This document shows positions 7,732-15,774 of a DNA stretch of 64,000 nt, one piece after another. Below the pieces are notes generated by a model. That model ran no database searches, had not been told where the DNA came from, and worked only from the letters and a program-made list of their open reading frames with translations. The stretch is from AC-56 sp963798705. Its GTDB lineage: Bacteria > Actinomycetota > Thermoleophilia > Solirubrobacterales > 70-9. Within the stretch, counting starts at the first letter, position 1. Every line of letters begins with the position of its first letter. The stretch covers positions 1,178,001 through 1,242,000 of the forward strand of contig CAWCTW010000005.1 of the NCBI GenBank assembly GCA_963798705.1, read 5' to 3'. The position numbers and the translations under genes were made by a program.

Positions 7732-8646
7732 ATGCCCGCGAGCCGCACCGCCGAGCACATCAAGGACGTCAACGTGCGCTATCACGACGTCGCCGCGTCC
7801 GAGTACGACTCGAAGTGGGGGATCGACTTCGGCCCGATCGGCCGGCAGCAGGTGCGCGGCAAGCTCGCGAAGGCGCTCGGGGAGTGGCCCGCGAGCCCGT
7901 TCGGGGACGCACTCGAGATCGGCTCGGGCACGGGCTACTTCTCGTTGAACCTGGTCCAGCTCGGGGCGATCGAGCGCCTGGTCGCCACCGACATCTCGGC
8001 CCGAATGCTCGCCACCCTGGCGACCACCGCGGGCCGGCTGGGGCTGGACGTGGAGACCGCGGTCACCGACGCGGAGGGCCTGCCCTTCGAGGACGAGAGC
8101 TTCGACCTCGTGTTCGGCCACGCCGTCCTGCATCACCTGCCCGACCTGGAGGCCGCGCTGTCGGAATTCCGTCGCGTCCTTCGCCCCGGCGGGGCCGTGG
8201 CGTTCTGCGGCGAGCCGTCCCGCTACGGGGACCTGCTCGCCGCCGTCCCCAAGCGCGGCGCCCAGCTCGCCGCCCCGCTGTGGCGGTTGGCCCTGGGCGC
8301 GTCCGCGCGCCGGCCGGAGCAGCACGGGGACGCGTCCGACGGACACGAGCTCGAGCCGGAGGTCGACGTGCACGCATTCGCGCCGGCGCGACTGGAGCGC
8401 ATGCTGGGCGCGGCCGGGCTCGAGGGCGCGCGGATCTCGGGTGAGGAGCTGCTCGCGAACGTGTACGGGTGGACGGTGCGAACGCTCGAGGGCTCCGCCG
8501 AGCCCGATGAGGTGCCCTACCGGTGGCGGGAGCTCGCCTTCCGAGGCTATATCGCCCTCCAGCGCCTGGACACGACCCTGCTCGAGTCCCGCCTCCCGCC
8601 CTCCCTCTTTTACAACCTCGTGCTCTCGGCGCGAAAGCCTGGGTGA
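7732..8646 (+). CDS. Class I SAM-dependent methyltransferase
   Basis: This 304-residue methyltransferase of the Methyltransf_11 type has motif I ALEIGSGTGYFSLNL near residue 65, an acidic VATDIS motif II, and FGHAVLHHLPDLEAALSEFRRVLRPGG covering motifs III and IV. The C-terminal 100 residues are less typical and may bind the acceptor. It is divergent from the Rv3030-like gene. A TACAGT -10 hexamer (7720-7725) lies six bases before the ATG, suggesting leaderless transcription. The stop overlaps a degraded reductase gene (GTGA). The substrate is unknown; proximity suggests a lipid or glycan, but this is inference. Confidence 0.88.
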   Translation: MPASRTAEHIKDVNVRYHDVAASEYDSKWGIDFGPIGRQQVRGKLAKALGEWPASPFGDALEIGSGTGYFSLNLVQLGAIERLVATDISARMLATLATTAGRLGLDVETAVTDAEGLPFEDESFDLVFGHAVLHHLPDLEAALSEFRRVLRPGGAVAFCGEPSRYGDLLAAVPKRGAQLAAPLWRLALGASARRPEQHGDASDGHELEPEVDVHAFAPARLERMLGAAGLEGARISGEELLANVYGWTVRTLEGSAEPDEVPYRWRELAFRGYIALQRLDTTLLESRLPPSLFYNLVLSARKPG

Positions 8647-9036
8647 GCTCCACCCGGTACTACTGCGCGATGTCCCTGGACGGCTTCATCGCCGAGGCCG
8701 ACGACACCCTGAGTTGGCTCACCGAGTACCAGGGGAGCTACGACGGCCCCGATGCCGAGTCGATGAAGGGAAGCTACGACCGGTTCTACGAGGGCGTCGG
8801 GGCGATGGTGAGCGGCTCGGCCACCTACGAGTTCGTCCTCCGGGAGCTCGCGGACTGGCCGTGCGTCGCAGTTCGGTGACAGGGGGCTGCTGGACGAGGT
8901 CGTCGTCACCGTGGTGCCCGTCGTCCTCGGCTCCGGCAAGCCCCTGTTCGACCGCCGGCTGCACGGCGGCCCGATGCGACTCGCCGGGACGCGCGCCTTC
9001 GACACGGGGATGGTGGAGCTGCGCTACGCGCTCTAG
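8643..9036 (+). pseudogene. Dihydrofolate reductase/RibD-family protein, internally deleted and frameshifted
   Basis: Two parts of one RibD-C/dihydrofolate-reductase-like protein lie in different frames. The first, from the GTG at 8643, encodes the family N terminus (YYCAMSLDGFIAEADDTLSWL) and runs to about 8865, then meets a stop at 8877-8879. The second (8872-9036) encodes the family C terminus (GLLDEVVVTVVPVVLGSGKPLF) and ends in TAG at 9034-9036. Together they give about 128 residues against roughly 180-190 in intact relatives, so about 60 central residues, including the nucleotide-binding VxGGG strand, are missing. The GTG overlaps the methyltransferase stop. The last two bases overlap the dipZ stop. 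Confidence 0.8.
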
Positions 9037-10766
9037 CCGAAGGTGAAGGCGTAGCCCTCGATCCCGTTCTCGGGGCGAAGGGTCAGCACGTGGCGCCCCG
9101 GCCGCGGCAGGTCGACGAGCCGGTAGAGGCGCTGGTTGGAGATCGTCGCCACACCGCCGTGAACGTCGGCTCCCGCCAGCGAATCCGGGATCGGCTCGCC
9201 GTCGAGAAGGACCTGCATCGTGCGGGGCTCCCCCGGCGAGCCGAGCACGAGAAAGGCCCGGCGGGCCGCGAAGTTGAGGGCCAGGCTCGCCCCGGATCCG
9301 GCGGTGGCCGATTCGCGTCCGATCGTCCACCGGCCGCCGTAGGCGAGCTGGTCGTGAGCCAGCGTGCCCGGAGCAATCGCATCGAACCGCTGGCCGCCGG
9401 GCAGGATCGGGCCGTTGGCGAACCGCTCCGCCCGCGCCGCGCCGAGGTACGTCTCGGGGGTCGAATGGGGATCGGGGCGCTCGGACCGCGCCTTCGCGTG
9501 ACCGCCGAGCCTGCGATCCCCGGCCTGCGCCAGCAGGCTGCGGATCGCGTCCTCGGTCTCGGCGTAGGAGCCCTCGCCGAAGTGGACCAGCCGCACCCGT
9601 CCGGTGGCGTCGATCAGGTACTTGGCCGGCCAGTACTGGTTGTGGTACGCATTCCAGGTCGCGGAGTCGTTGTCCTGGACCACCGGGTAGGTGATCCCGA
9701 AGTCGCCGATCGCCCGCTCGACGTTGCCGGCGTCGCGCTCGAACGGGAACTCGGGGGTGTGTACCCCGACCACGGTGAGCCCGTCGCGGTGGTACTTGCG
9801 GTACCAGGCCTCGACGTACGGGAGCGTGCGGATGCAGTTGATGCACGTGTAGGTCCAGAAGTCCACCAGCACCACCTGGCCGCGCAGGTCGCCGATGCTG
9901 AGCGGCCGGTCACCCGGCGTGTTGAACCACTCCTGCGTGCCCACGAAGTTCGGCGCGTTGAAGAAGACGGGGAGCCGCTTGCCTGCCGCCGCTTCGCTCG
10001 AGCCGCCCTCCTGGGACGCCGGGCCGCCGCCGCGAAGCGCGGCGATGTCATGGGAGACGCTCGAGCTCTTCTCGATGTCGCCGGTCGGGTTCACGAGCGC
10101 CGACGGCAGATCGCCGGCGATGGCGTTCTGGAAGCGCACGTCAAGGTTGGCGATCATCACCGCGGCGACCGCGATCATCACCGCCCCCATCGCCACCTGG
10201 ATGCGCGCCCGGACCGGGCCCAACCGGTCGGTGATGCGGCGCCCGCCCAGCATCAGGGCATACAGCACGATCGAGGATCCGGCCGAGTACGCGAGCGCGA
10301 CCGCCAGCCTTCCCACGGTGAAGTCCTGCGCGGCCGAGACCGTGATCACCCCGGCCAGGATCGGCCCGGCGCAGGGCGCGTAGACGAGTCCGAGGCTCGC
10401 ACCCAGCAGCATGCCCGAGCCGAGTCCGTCGCCGCCGGTCCGAGCCGGCTTCGGCACCACCCGTGAGATCCAACCCTCGACGCGGTCGGCCAGGGGCTGC
10501 ACGCAGAGCAGCACGCCGAAGACGAGGAGCGTGACGATCGCCAGAACGCGGGTCAGGTCGTTCGGCAGGCCCAGGGCGGCGATGACGTAGACCAGCGCGA
10601 CGGTCGCGAAGGTAAACGAGAGCGCCAGCCCCAGGGCGACGCCGAGCGGACGCCGCCGCCCACCCGTTACGCCCGCGGACAACACCGCGGGAAGCACCGG
10701 CAGCACGCAGGGCGAGAGCGCCGTACCGGCGCCCGCGAGCAGCGCAAACAAGACGAGAAGAAGCAT
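9033..10766 (-). CDS. dipZ: DipZ-type CcdA-thioredoxin fusion (membrane thiol-disulfide reductase)
   Basis: This 577-residue fusion has three parts. The N-terminal CcdA/DsbD-beta membrane domain spans several hydrophobic helices and carries LSPCVLPVLPA and YAPCAGPILAGV, each with the membrane cysteine of the family. The extracytoplasmic thioredoxin/TlpA domain has a CxxC in YTCINCIRTLP. The C-terminal beta-sandwich module has GPENGIEGYAFTFG-like sequence as in mycobacterial DipZ. It transfers reducing equivalents across the membrane to exported proteins or cytochrome c maturation. The ATG at 10766 has a strong GGGGAGG ribosome site. It pairs functionally with the VKOR and DsbA genes at 34.0-35.1 kb, which act in the oxidising direction. 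Confidence 0.93.
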   Translation of the reverse strand: MLLLVLFALLAGAGTALSPCVLPVLPAVLSAGVTGGRRRPLGVALGLALSFTFATVALVYVIAALGLPNDLTRVLAIVTLLVFGVLLCVQPLADRVEGWISRVVPKPARTGGDGLGSGMLLGASLGLVYAPCAGPILAGVITVSAAQDFTVGRLAVALAYSAGSSIVLYALMLGGRRITDRLGPVRARIQVAMGAVMIAVAAVMIANLDVRFQNAIAGDLPSALVNPTGDIEKSSSVSHDIAALRGGGPASQEGGSSEAAAGKRLPVFFNAPNFVGTQEWFNTPGDRPLSIGDLRGQVVLVDFWTYTCINCIRTLPYVEAWYRKYHRDGLTVVGVHTPEFPFERDAGNVERAIGDFGITYPVVQDNDSATWNAYHNQYWPAKYLIDATGRVRLVHFGEGSYAETEDAIRSLLAQAGDRRLGGHAKARSERPDPHSTPETYLGAARAERFANGPILPGGQRFDAIAPGTLAHDQLAYGGRWTIGRESATAGSGASLALNFAARRAFLVLGSPGEPRTMQVLLDGEPIPDSLAGADVHGGVATISNQRLYRLVDLPRPGRHVLTLRPENGIEGYAFTFG

Positions 10767-10839
10767 TTGATCAGCCTCCCCAGCCGGGGTTAACCGGACG
10801 TAAGTCCAACTCGCGGCTCGCGCGTTTCACGCCGACCCC

Positions 10840-11955
10840 TCACTGCCCGTCATCCTCGCGCCGGACCCGGAACAGCCGCACCCTGCCGTCGATGCCCTTC
10901 AGGCGGCGCTCGCCGGCGAACGACCAGCTGTGGCGCCCGTCCGCGGCGTCGCGCACATCCTGGCTCACCAGCACGCTCCCCGGGTACGCGATCCCGGTGA
11001 TGCGGCTCGCGAGGTTCACCGGGCGCCCGTACCAGTCGCCCGCGCGAGCAAGCGCCGGGCCCCTGGCCAGGCCGGCTCGAAGCTCGGGAAACCCTTCGCC
11101 CTCCGAGTGGGACCGCTCGACCAGCTCGAGAGCAGCATCGAGCAGGGCATCGTTGTCCGCCGACACCAGCATCGCGGCGTCGCCGATCATCTTGACGAGG
11201 CGAACCGGGGGGTCGGCAACAGCGCTCGCAAGCTCGCCCAGCCGGCCCGTGAGGGTCCCCAGCTCCTCGGGCGGCAGCTCCTCGCCCAGCTTCGTGAAGC
11301 CCACCAGGTCGGCAAAGCACGCCGTCACCTCCTGCGATCCCGGCAGGCGTCCGGCGGAGATCTCCGCCCGGCCGATGACGTCGCTGCGCACGAACTCCCG
11401 CAGATGCAGGTTGAGCACGTACTCGAGCAGCGGGCCCATCATCGGCCCGAGGTCCCGCGCCCCCTCGGCCAGGCGCCGGGCGATCTCGACCTCGGTGCCG
11501 CCCTCCGCGAGCGTCGACTCCGCCACCAGGGCGCGGCTCGCCGCCGCCACCTGCGCAAGAGCGAGCCCGATGACCCGGGAGACCTCCAGGATGCCCTCCT
11601 CGGGAAGCCCGGCCTCGCGGAGCGCGGCGACGCGCTTGGCCGCCTCGACGTCCTCGTCGGTGAACACGGCCGCCTCGCCGGGGTCGGGCAGCCCGAGGGC
11701 GAGCCTGTTGCGGCGCAGGAGGCCCTCGTCGAGCCCGGCCCGCTCCGCCACCTCGGTTGCCGTGTACCGCGGGCCCTCACCCTCCAGCACCCGCTCCACG
11801 GGGAGCAGCGCCAGGCGGTCCTCCTCCACCGCCCGGCGCAGGTCCTCGAGCGAGGCGCCGTCGTCAACCAGCTCGTGGAGCAGCTCGCGGCGCGCCTCGC
11901 GGGCCCTGCCGCGCGTCCCCTTCAGCAGCCCCTCGCGGTCGAAGTCGATCGTCAC
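10840..11955 (-). CDS. Class III adenylate/guanylate cyclase with N-terminal regulatory domain
   Basis: This 371-residue protein has a C-terminal class III nucleotide cyclase domain (about residues 200-365). It shows the metal-binding Asp in FADLVGFTKLGEE, the second Asp in MIGDAAML, and the transition-state Asn in GRPVNLASRITG. The N-terminal 190 residues form a helical regulatory region (TATEVAERAGLDEGLL, a MerR-like stretch) similar in layout to mycobacterial Rv2212. The GTG at 11955 is preferred; a longer frame would run into the LON-domain gene's promoter. It makes cAMP or cGMP in the cytosol. The divergent neighbour is a LON-domain protein; no cAMP receptor is seen nearby. Confidence 0.9.
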   Translation of the reverse strand: MTIDFDREGLLKGTRGRAREARRELLHELVDDGASLEDLRRAVEEDRLALLPVERVLEGEGPRYTATEVAERAGLDEGLLRRNRLALGLPDPGEAAVFTDEDVEAAKRVAALREAGLPEEGILEVSRVIGLALAQVAAASRALVAESTLAEGGTEVEIARRLAEGARDLGPMMGPLLEYVLNLHLREFVRSDVIGRAEISAGRLPGSQEVTACFADLVGFTKLGEELPPEELGTLTGRLGELASAVADPPVRLVKMIGDAAMLVSADNDALLDAALELVERSHSEGEGFPELRAGLARGPALARAGDWYGRPVNLASRITGIAYPGSVLVSQDVRDAADGRHSWSFAGERRLKGIDGRVRLFRVRREDDGQ

Positions 11956-11998
11956 GCCGCGATTCTCCCAGGGAGGGGCGCACGGGCCCACCCGCTCG

Positions 11999-12004
11999 TA
12001 GAAT
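11999..12004 (+). promoter_or_regulatory. -10 hexamer for leaderless LON-domain gene
   Basis: TAGAAT ends exactly six bases before the ATG at 12011, the spacing expected if the A of ATG is the transcription start. There is no ribosome binding site in between. It is one of at least a dozen such arrangements in the window. Confidence 0.5.
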
Positions 12005-12010
12005 GGCTCG

Positions 12011-12646
12011 ATGGCGGACGAGGGCATGGAACTGCCGATCTTCGAGCTCCCCGTGGCCATCCTGCCCGGTGAGCTGATGCCGCTCCACATCTTCGAGGAG
12101 CGCTACAAGCGCATGATCGGCTACTGCCTCGAGACGGCCGAGCCGTTCGGGATCGTCTTCCGGGACGAAGAGGGCACGGCGCACCGCATCGGCTGCACGG
12201 CCCGGGTGACCGAGATCCTGGAGCGGTTCGACGACGGACGGATGAACATCGTGGTCACGGGCGAGCGGCCCTTCCGGATCCTGGAGCGTTTCGACGAGGA
12301 CGACTACCCGGCCGGGGAGGTCGAGCCGATCGACTCCGGCGACGAGCCCGCTGACGACGACTCCGGCGCAGCGGACATGGCTCGACAGGCGTTCGCAGAG
12401 CTGGTCGGGCGCGTCTCCGGGGAGCAACCCCCCGACGACCTCGACCTCGAGGACGAGGACTCATACGGGATCGCGGCGCGGGTCGAGCTACCGGTGGAGA
12501 CCAAGCAGGCCCTGCTGGAACAGCGCTCCGAGCCGGAGCGCATGCGCATGCTCGGAAACGCGTTGCGCGCGCTGGTCGCGGCCGTCGCCCGCTCCAGCGA
12601 AATCGCCGAGCGGGCGAAGATGAACGGCAAGGTCGTGGTGGGCTGA
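12011..12646 (+). CDS. LON peptidase substrate-binding domain protein
   Basis: This 211-residue stand-alone LON N-terminal (substrate-binding, PF02190-type) protein begins PIFELPVAILPGELMPLHIFEERYKRM, the hallmark of the family, and lacks any ATPase or peptidase domain. A middle acidic stretch (about residues 110-145, rich in D and E) separates the beta domain from a C-terminal helical bundle. Such proteins are presumed to bind polypeptides, but a precise role is not established. The gene appears leaderless (see the -10 at 11999). It is divergent from the cyclase gene and convergent with a thioesterase-like gene. Confidence 0.88.
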   Translation: MADEGMELPIFELPVAILPGELMPLHIFEERYKRMIGYCLETAEPFGIVFRDEEGTAHRIGCTARVTEILERFDDGRMNIVVTGERPFRILERFDEDDYPAGEVEPIDSGDEPADDDSGAADMARQAFAELVGRVSGEQPPDDLDLEDEDSYGIAARVELPVETKQALLEQRSEPERMRMLGNALRALVAAVARSSEIAERAKMNGKVVVG

Positions 12647-12671
12647 ACCGGGCCCCGTGAGTCCGCGGTCG

Positions 12672-12692
12672 GATCCGGCCCCTAACCGGATC
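12672..12692. terminator. Hairpin between convergent genes
   Basis: GATCCGG and CCGGATC form a 7-base perfect stem with a 7-base loop. The hairpin covers the stop codon of the minus-strand gene ending at 12682 and lies 26 bases after the plus-strand stop at 12646. It could act bidirectionally. There is no T-run. Confidence 0.35.
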
Positions 12693-13392
12693 GCGGCTCG
12701 ATCAGGAGGGCGCGCGCCACCGCGATGGGCTCGCCCTCGGCCGACAGCACAGCCGACCCCGCGTGACGCTTCCGGCCATCAGCGCCGATGGGCCAGGCGA
12801 TCACGATGTGATCCTCGCCGGCCATCGCGGGAGCCATGATGCGCGCCGTCATGCGGGCGAGGACGCTCATCGGCAGCCCCTCCTCGTGCATGTGGGCGGC
12901 GAAGTAGGTGGGGCAATCCAGCACGGCCCACAGGAACTCACGGAGCACGTGTCCCGCGCCATCGGCTGTCCACGTGGCCGGAGTCCACGGGGACGCGACG
13001 AGCTCCCTGTCCTCCACTGCGCCCGCGAACACGCCGAAGGCGTCCTCGCGTGCCAGCCCGCACACGAAGCAGCGGCTGAACGTGCCGTACGGCAGGCCAC
13101 GATAGTGCGATGCCGCCTTGCGAGCTTGCTCCAGGGTCGGTGGCGCCGGCAGCTCGACCCGGAAGTCGGGCACCGAGCGGGCTTCCATGACCAGCGCCCC
13201 CCCGTCGAGGACCCGAGCCGTGCCGTGACTCGATCGGGCGACCTCGAGCTCGGTTTCGAGGGGCACGGGGCGTCGCAGGCTGACCTCGGCGACGCCGTCC
13301 ACCAGTGCCGCGGCGATGCCCGAGCAGTAGCCGCCGTTGCCGCTGTCGAGCGGCCCGTTGAAGCGGCTGGGAATCGAGACCGCGTCGGGCAA
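12682..13392 (-). CDS. Thioesterase-like (double hotdog type) protein
   Basis: This protein of about 236 residues begins at a TTG (13392) just before FNGPLDSGNGGYCSG, a pattern seen in acyl-CoA thioesterase-like double-hotdog proteins (GPxxxxNGGY...G). The central segment has paired cysteines (CFVCGLAR) and the C terminus resembles a second hotdog half. It probably binds or hydrolyses an acyl thioester, but the substrate is unknown. It lies 7 bases downstream of the nicotinamidase-like gene, so the two are co-transcribed. Upstream in-frame codons have shadow composition and were excluded. Confidence 0.6.
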   Translation of the reverse strand: MPDAVSIPSRFNGPLDSGNGGYCSGIAAALVDGVAEVSLRRPVPLETELEVARSSHGTARVLDGGALVMEARSVPDFRVELPAPPTLEQARKAASHYRGLPYGTFSRCFVCGLAREDAFGVFAGAVEDRELVASPWTPATWTADGAGHVLREFLWAVLDCPTYFAAHMHEEGLPMSVLARMTARIMAPAMAGEDHIVIAWPIGADGRKRHAGSAVLSAEGEPIAVARALLIEPRSG

Positions 13393-13399
13393 GGCCCGG

Positions 13400-13969
13400 T
13401 CAGCCCGCTTCGGCGTTCGCGAGCACCTCGTCCGAGCTCGCGACCCTGGCGCCCGCGGCGCGCATGTCATCGAGGGCCCGCTCGGAGTCACCCTCGTTGA
13501 CCTCGACGCCCCTCACGGCGTCCGCGACCACCGTGACCTCGAATCGCTCCCCGCACGCGTCGATGGTCGAGGCGCGAACGCAATAGTCGGTCGCCAGACC
13601 GCAGACGTAGAGACCCTGAACCTCGCGCGCGTGCAGGATGCGCGCCAGGTGGGAGTTCTCGAAGCCCGAGTAGCCCTCGTCGTCGCGACCCTGGCCCACG
13701 TCGACAACGGCGTCCAGCTCGATGCTCTCCATCGCCGGATGGAACTCCGCGCCGTGGGTTCCGCGGACGCAGTGCACCGGCCATGGACCGCCCTGGGCCT
13801 CGAATGAGGCGTGGTCGGGAGGGTGCCAGTCCCTGGTCGCCGCGACCACGTCGAAAGCGCCGGCCAGCCGCTTCACGGGCTCGGCGATCTCGTCCCCCTC
13901 CGGGACCTCCAGCGCGCCCCCGGCCGTGAAGTCGTTCTGGAAGTCGATGATGAGCAGCGCCTTGGCCAC
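13400..13969 (-). CDS. pncA: Nicotinamidase/isochorismatase-family hydrolase
   Basis: This 189-residue alpha/beta hydrolase resembles nicotinamidase, which converts nicotinamide to nicotinic acid in NAD salvage. The Asp of LLIIDFQNDF (D9) and the nucleophile Cys of LATDYCVRAS (C130) are present, as are the metal-ligand residues in TRDWHPPDH. The catalytic lysine, normally in a KG pair before the YSGF segment, appears to be Val91 (DVGQGRDDEGYSGF). Activity is therefore uncertain, and a relative with another substrate is possible. The GTG start is at 13969. It is co-transcribed with the downstream thioesterase-like gene. Confidence 0.8.
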   Translation of the reverse strand: MAKALLIIDFQNDFTAGGALEVPEGDEIAEPVKRLAGAFDVVAATRDWHPPDHASFEAQGGPWPVHCVRGTHGAEFHPAMESIELDAVVDVGQGRDDEGYSGFENSHLARILHAREVQGLYVCGLATDYCVRASTIDACGERFEVTVVADAVRGVEVNEGDSERALDDMRAAGARVASSDEVLANAEAG

Positions 13970-13982
13970 CGCGTGCCCCCTT

Positions 13983-14068
13983 CTAGTGTCTATCCGAGAG
14001 CTCCACGTGCCCCCCGGGGACGTTCAGGACCGAGCGGGACCGGCTCGAAACCAGTCGCAGACACTTAG
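13983..14068. repeat. Intergenic segment bounded by inverted repeat AGTGTCT/AGACACT
   Basis: The 118-base gap between the nicotinamidase-like and gamma-glutamyltransferase genes is framed by CTAGTGTCT (13983-13991) and AGACACTTAG (14059-14068), nearly perfect inverted copies. Inside is a short self-complementary CCCCGGGG. No reading frame or tRNA fits. It could be a small palindromic interspersed element or a transcription terminator. No second copy is visible in this window. Confidence 0.3.
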
Positions 14069-14086
14069 CCCTCGCGACGATGGTAC

Positions 14087-15640
14087 TCAGGCGTAGGCCA
14101 CGGCACCGCCGCGGCGCGGATCGCCGCCGCCGCTCAGCGCACCGGTCGCCGGGTCGCGGACCACCGCATGGACGCCCCCGAAGAAGAGGTTTCGCTCCTG
14201 CCAGCGGACGAGCTGGTAGCCGCGCGCCGCGAGCGCGTCGAGCCCGCCCTCGTCGATGCCCGGCTCGGCCTGCACCGCGCCGGCCTCGAAGTGGACCCGA
14301 GGCGCCGAGACGGCGCCCTGAGCATCCATTCCGTCGGCGATCACACGGATGATCGTCTGCAGCACCGCGGAGCGGATGCGGTTGGAGCCGCCGCTTCCCA
14401 ACCCCGCCTCGAGCTCGCCGTCACGCAGTGCCACGGTGGGCGACATCATCGACGGCACCCGGCGCCCCGGTGGGGTGACGTGGAAGCCCAGCGGGTTCAG
14501 GTCCTCCTCGCCGAGCATGTTGTTGACGTGGATGCCGGTGCCGGGGACGATCACACCCGATCCCGTCCCGTTGGAGCAGGTGACCGCCGCGCATCGGCCG
14601 TCTCCGTCCACGGCGGTGATGTGCGTCGTGGAGCCGAGGCGATCGCCGTCGCCGGGCTCCGGTGGGCGGGTGCCGGCGCGCACCCGGGCCGTGACCTCGT
14701 CGATCCGCTCCGGCGCGAGGAAGTGCCCGGCGAACTCGTCCGCGTACAGGCCGTGGAAGAAGGCCTCCGTTCGTGCCACCTGCGCCTCCTCCATCGCGGC
14801 GACCACGCTCGCGAGGTCGGAGGAGCCGGCGACGTCGAGCACTCCGAGCGCGAAGGCGATCAGGACGCCGCCCGACGAGGGGGGCGGATTGGTGAGCACG
14901 TCGCGCTCGCGGTACCTCGCGCCAACCGGCTCACGCACCCGAGGCTCGTAGGCCGCGAGATCGTCGGCGCCCAGGGTCCCCCCGCGCTCCACGACCCAGT
15001 CCGAGACCCGGCGGGCGGTCTCGCCTTGATAGAACTGCTCCGGTCCCTCCGCGCCGTAGCGCTCGAGGGCGTCGCCGAGCTCGTCGAACCTGAACAGCTC
15101 GCCCTCCCGCAGGATCCGCCCGTGCGGCGCGTAGATCGCCGCGCCCTCGGGCTGGTGCGTCAGGATCGGCTCCAGGATCTGAAAGATGAACGCCTGCTGA
15201 GCGTTCACCTCCACCCCCTCGCGAGCCAGGCCGGCAGGTTCACGAACCAGCTCGGCGAGCGGCACGGAGCCAAAGCGCTGGAGCGCACGGGCCAGCCCCG
15301 CGGCCGTGCCCGGCACGCCGCACGACGCCGCCCCGACGTTGAAGACCTGCGGCGACTCGGGACTGAAGTACACCGGGATCGGAACCAGCTCGGAGCGGCG
15401 CTCGCCCACGGTGCGGCCGGGCACCTCGACGAAGAAGTCCAGCAGGACGTCCTCTCGACCCGGGTCGTGCACCAGCATGAACCCGCCGGCGCCCAGCCCG
15501 GTGAGCGGGCTCTCGGTCACGAACGACGCGAGCACGGCCGCGACGGCCGCGTCGACGGCGTTCCCACCCTCCCTGAGGATGCGCGCACCGGCCTCCGCGG
15601 TCAGCGGATGGCCCGCCGCCACAGCACCGCGTGCGGTCAT
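14087..15640 (-). CDS. ggt: Gamma-glutamyltransferase family (Ntn hydrolase)
   Basis: This 517-residue gamma-glutamyltranspeptidase-family protein is normally an autoprocessed Ntn hydrolase that cleaves gamma-glutamyl bonds of thiols. The large-subunit start AAGHPLTAEAG...GGNAVDAAVAA, the oxyanion region NPPPSSGG and the autocatalytic Thr in GSTTHITAVD are all present, as are the C-terminal PSMMSPT and GSGGSNRI motifs. There is no clear signal peptide, unlike exported homologues, so it may be cytosolic. It stands alone on the minus strand. Its possible links are thiol metabolism (ergothioneine genes at 29-31 kb) or peptide breakdown, but neither is shown by context. Confidence 0.92.
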   Translation of the reverse strand: MTARGAVAAGHPLTAEAGARILREGGNAVDAAVAAVLASFVTESPLTGLGAGGFMLVHDPGREDVLLDFFVEVPGRTVGERRSELVPIPVYFSPESPQVFNVGAASCGVPGTAAGLARALQRFGSVPLAELVREPAGLAREGVEVNAQQAFIFQILEPILTHQPEGAAIYAPHGRILREGELFRFDELGDALERYGAEGPEQFYQGETARRVSDWVVERGGTLGADDLAAYEPRVREPVGARYRERDVLTNPPPSSGGVLIAFALGVLDVAGSSDLASVVAAMEEAQVARTEAFFHGLYADEFAGHFLAPERIDEVTARVRAGTRPPEPGDGDRLGSTTHITAVDGDGRCAAVTCSNGTGSGVIVPGTGIHVNNMLGEEDLNPLGFHVTPPGRRVPSMMSPTVALRDGELEAGLGSGGSNRIRSAVLQTIIRVIADGMDAQGAVSAPRVHFEAGAVQAEPGIDEGGLDALAARGYQLVRWQERNLFFGGVHAVVRDPATGALSGGGDPRRGGAVAYA

Positions 15641-15774
15641 AGGTCAGACGCGCAGACGCCGAAAACCGAGTCTGGCGCGGAAGGCGGGAGGGCGCCGACG
15701 CGAGCGTAGTCGGAACCTACGTGAGCGAGGCGCCCGACCGGTGACATAGCCAGACGAAGGCTTGCAGGCGTCTG

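Noticed and set aside
14029..14080. tRNA-like T-arm (minus strand GGTTTCGAGCC) between pncA and ggt
   Set aside because: The loop is offset by one base from the TTC consensus, and no acceptor or anticodon stem could be built around it.
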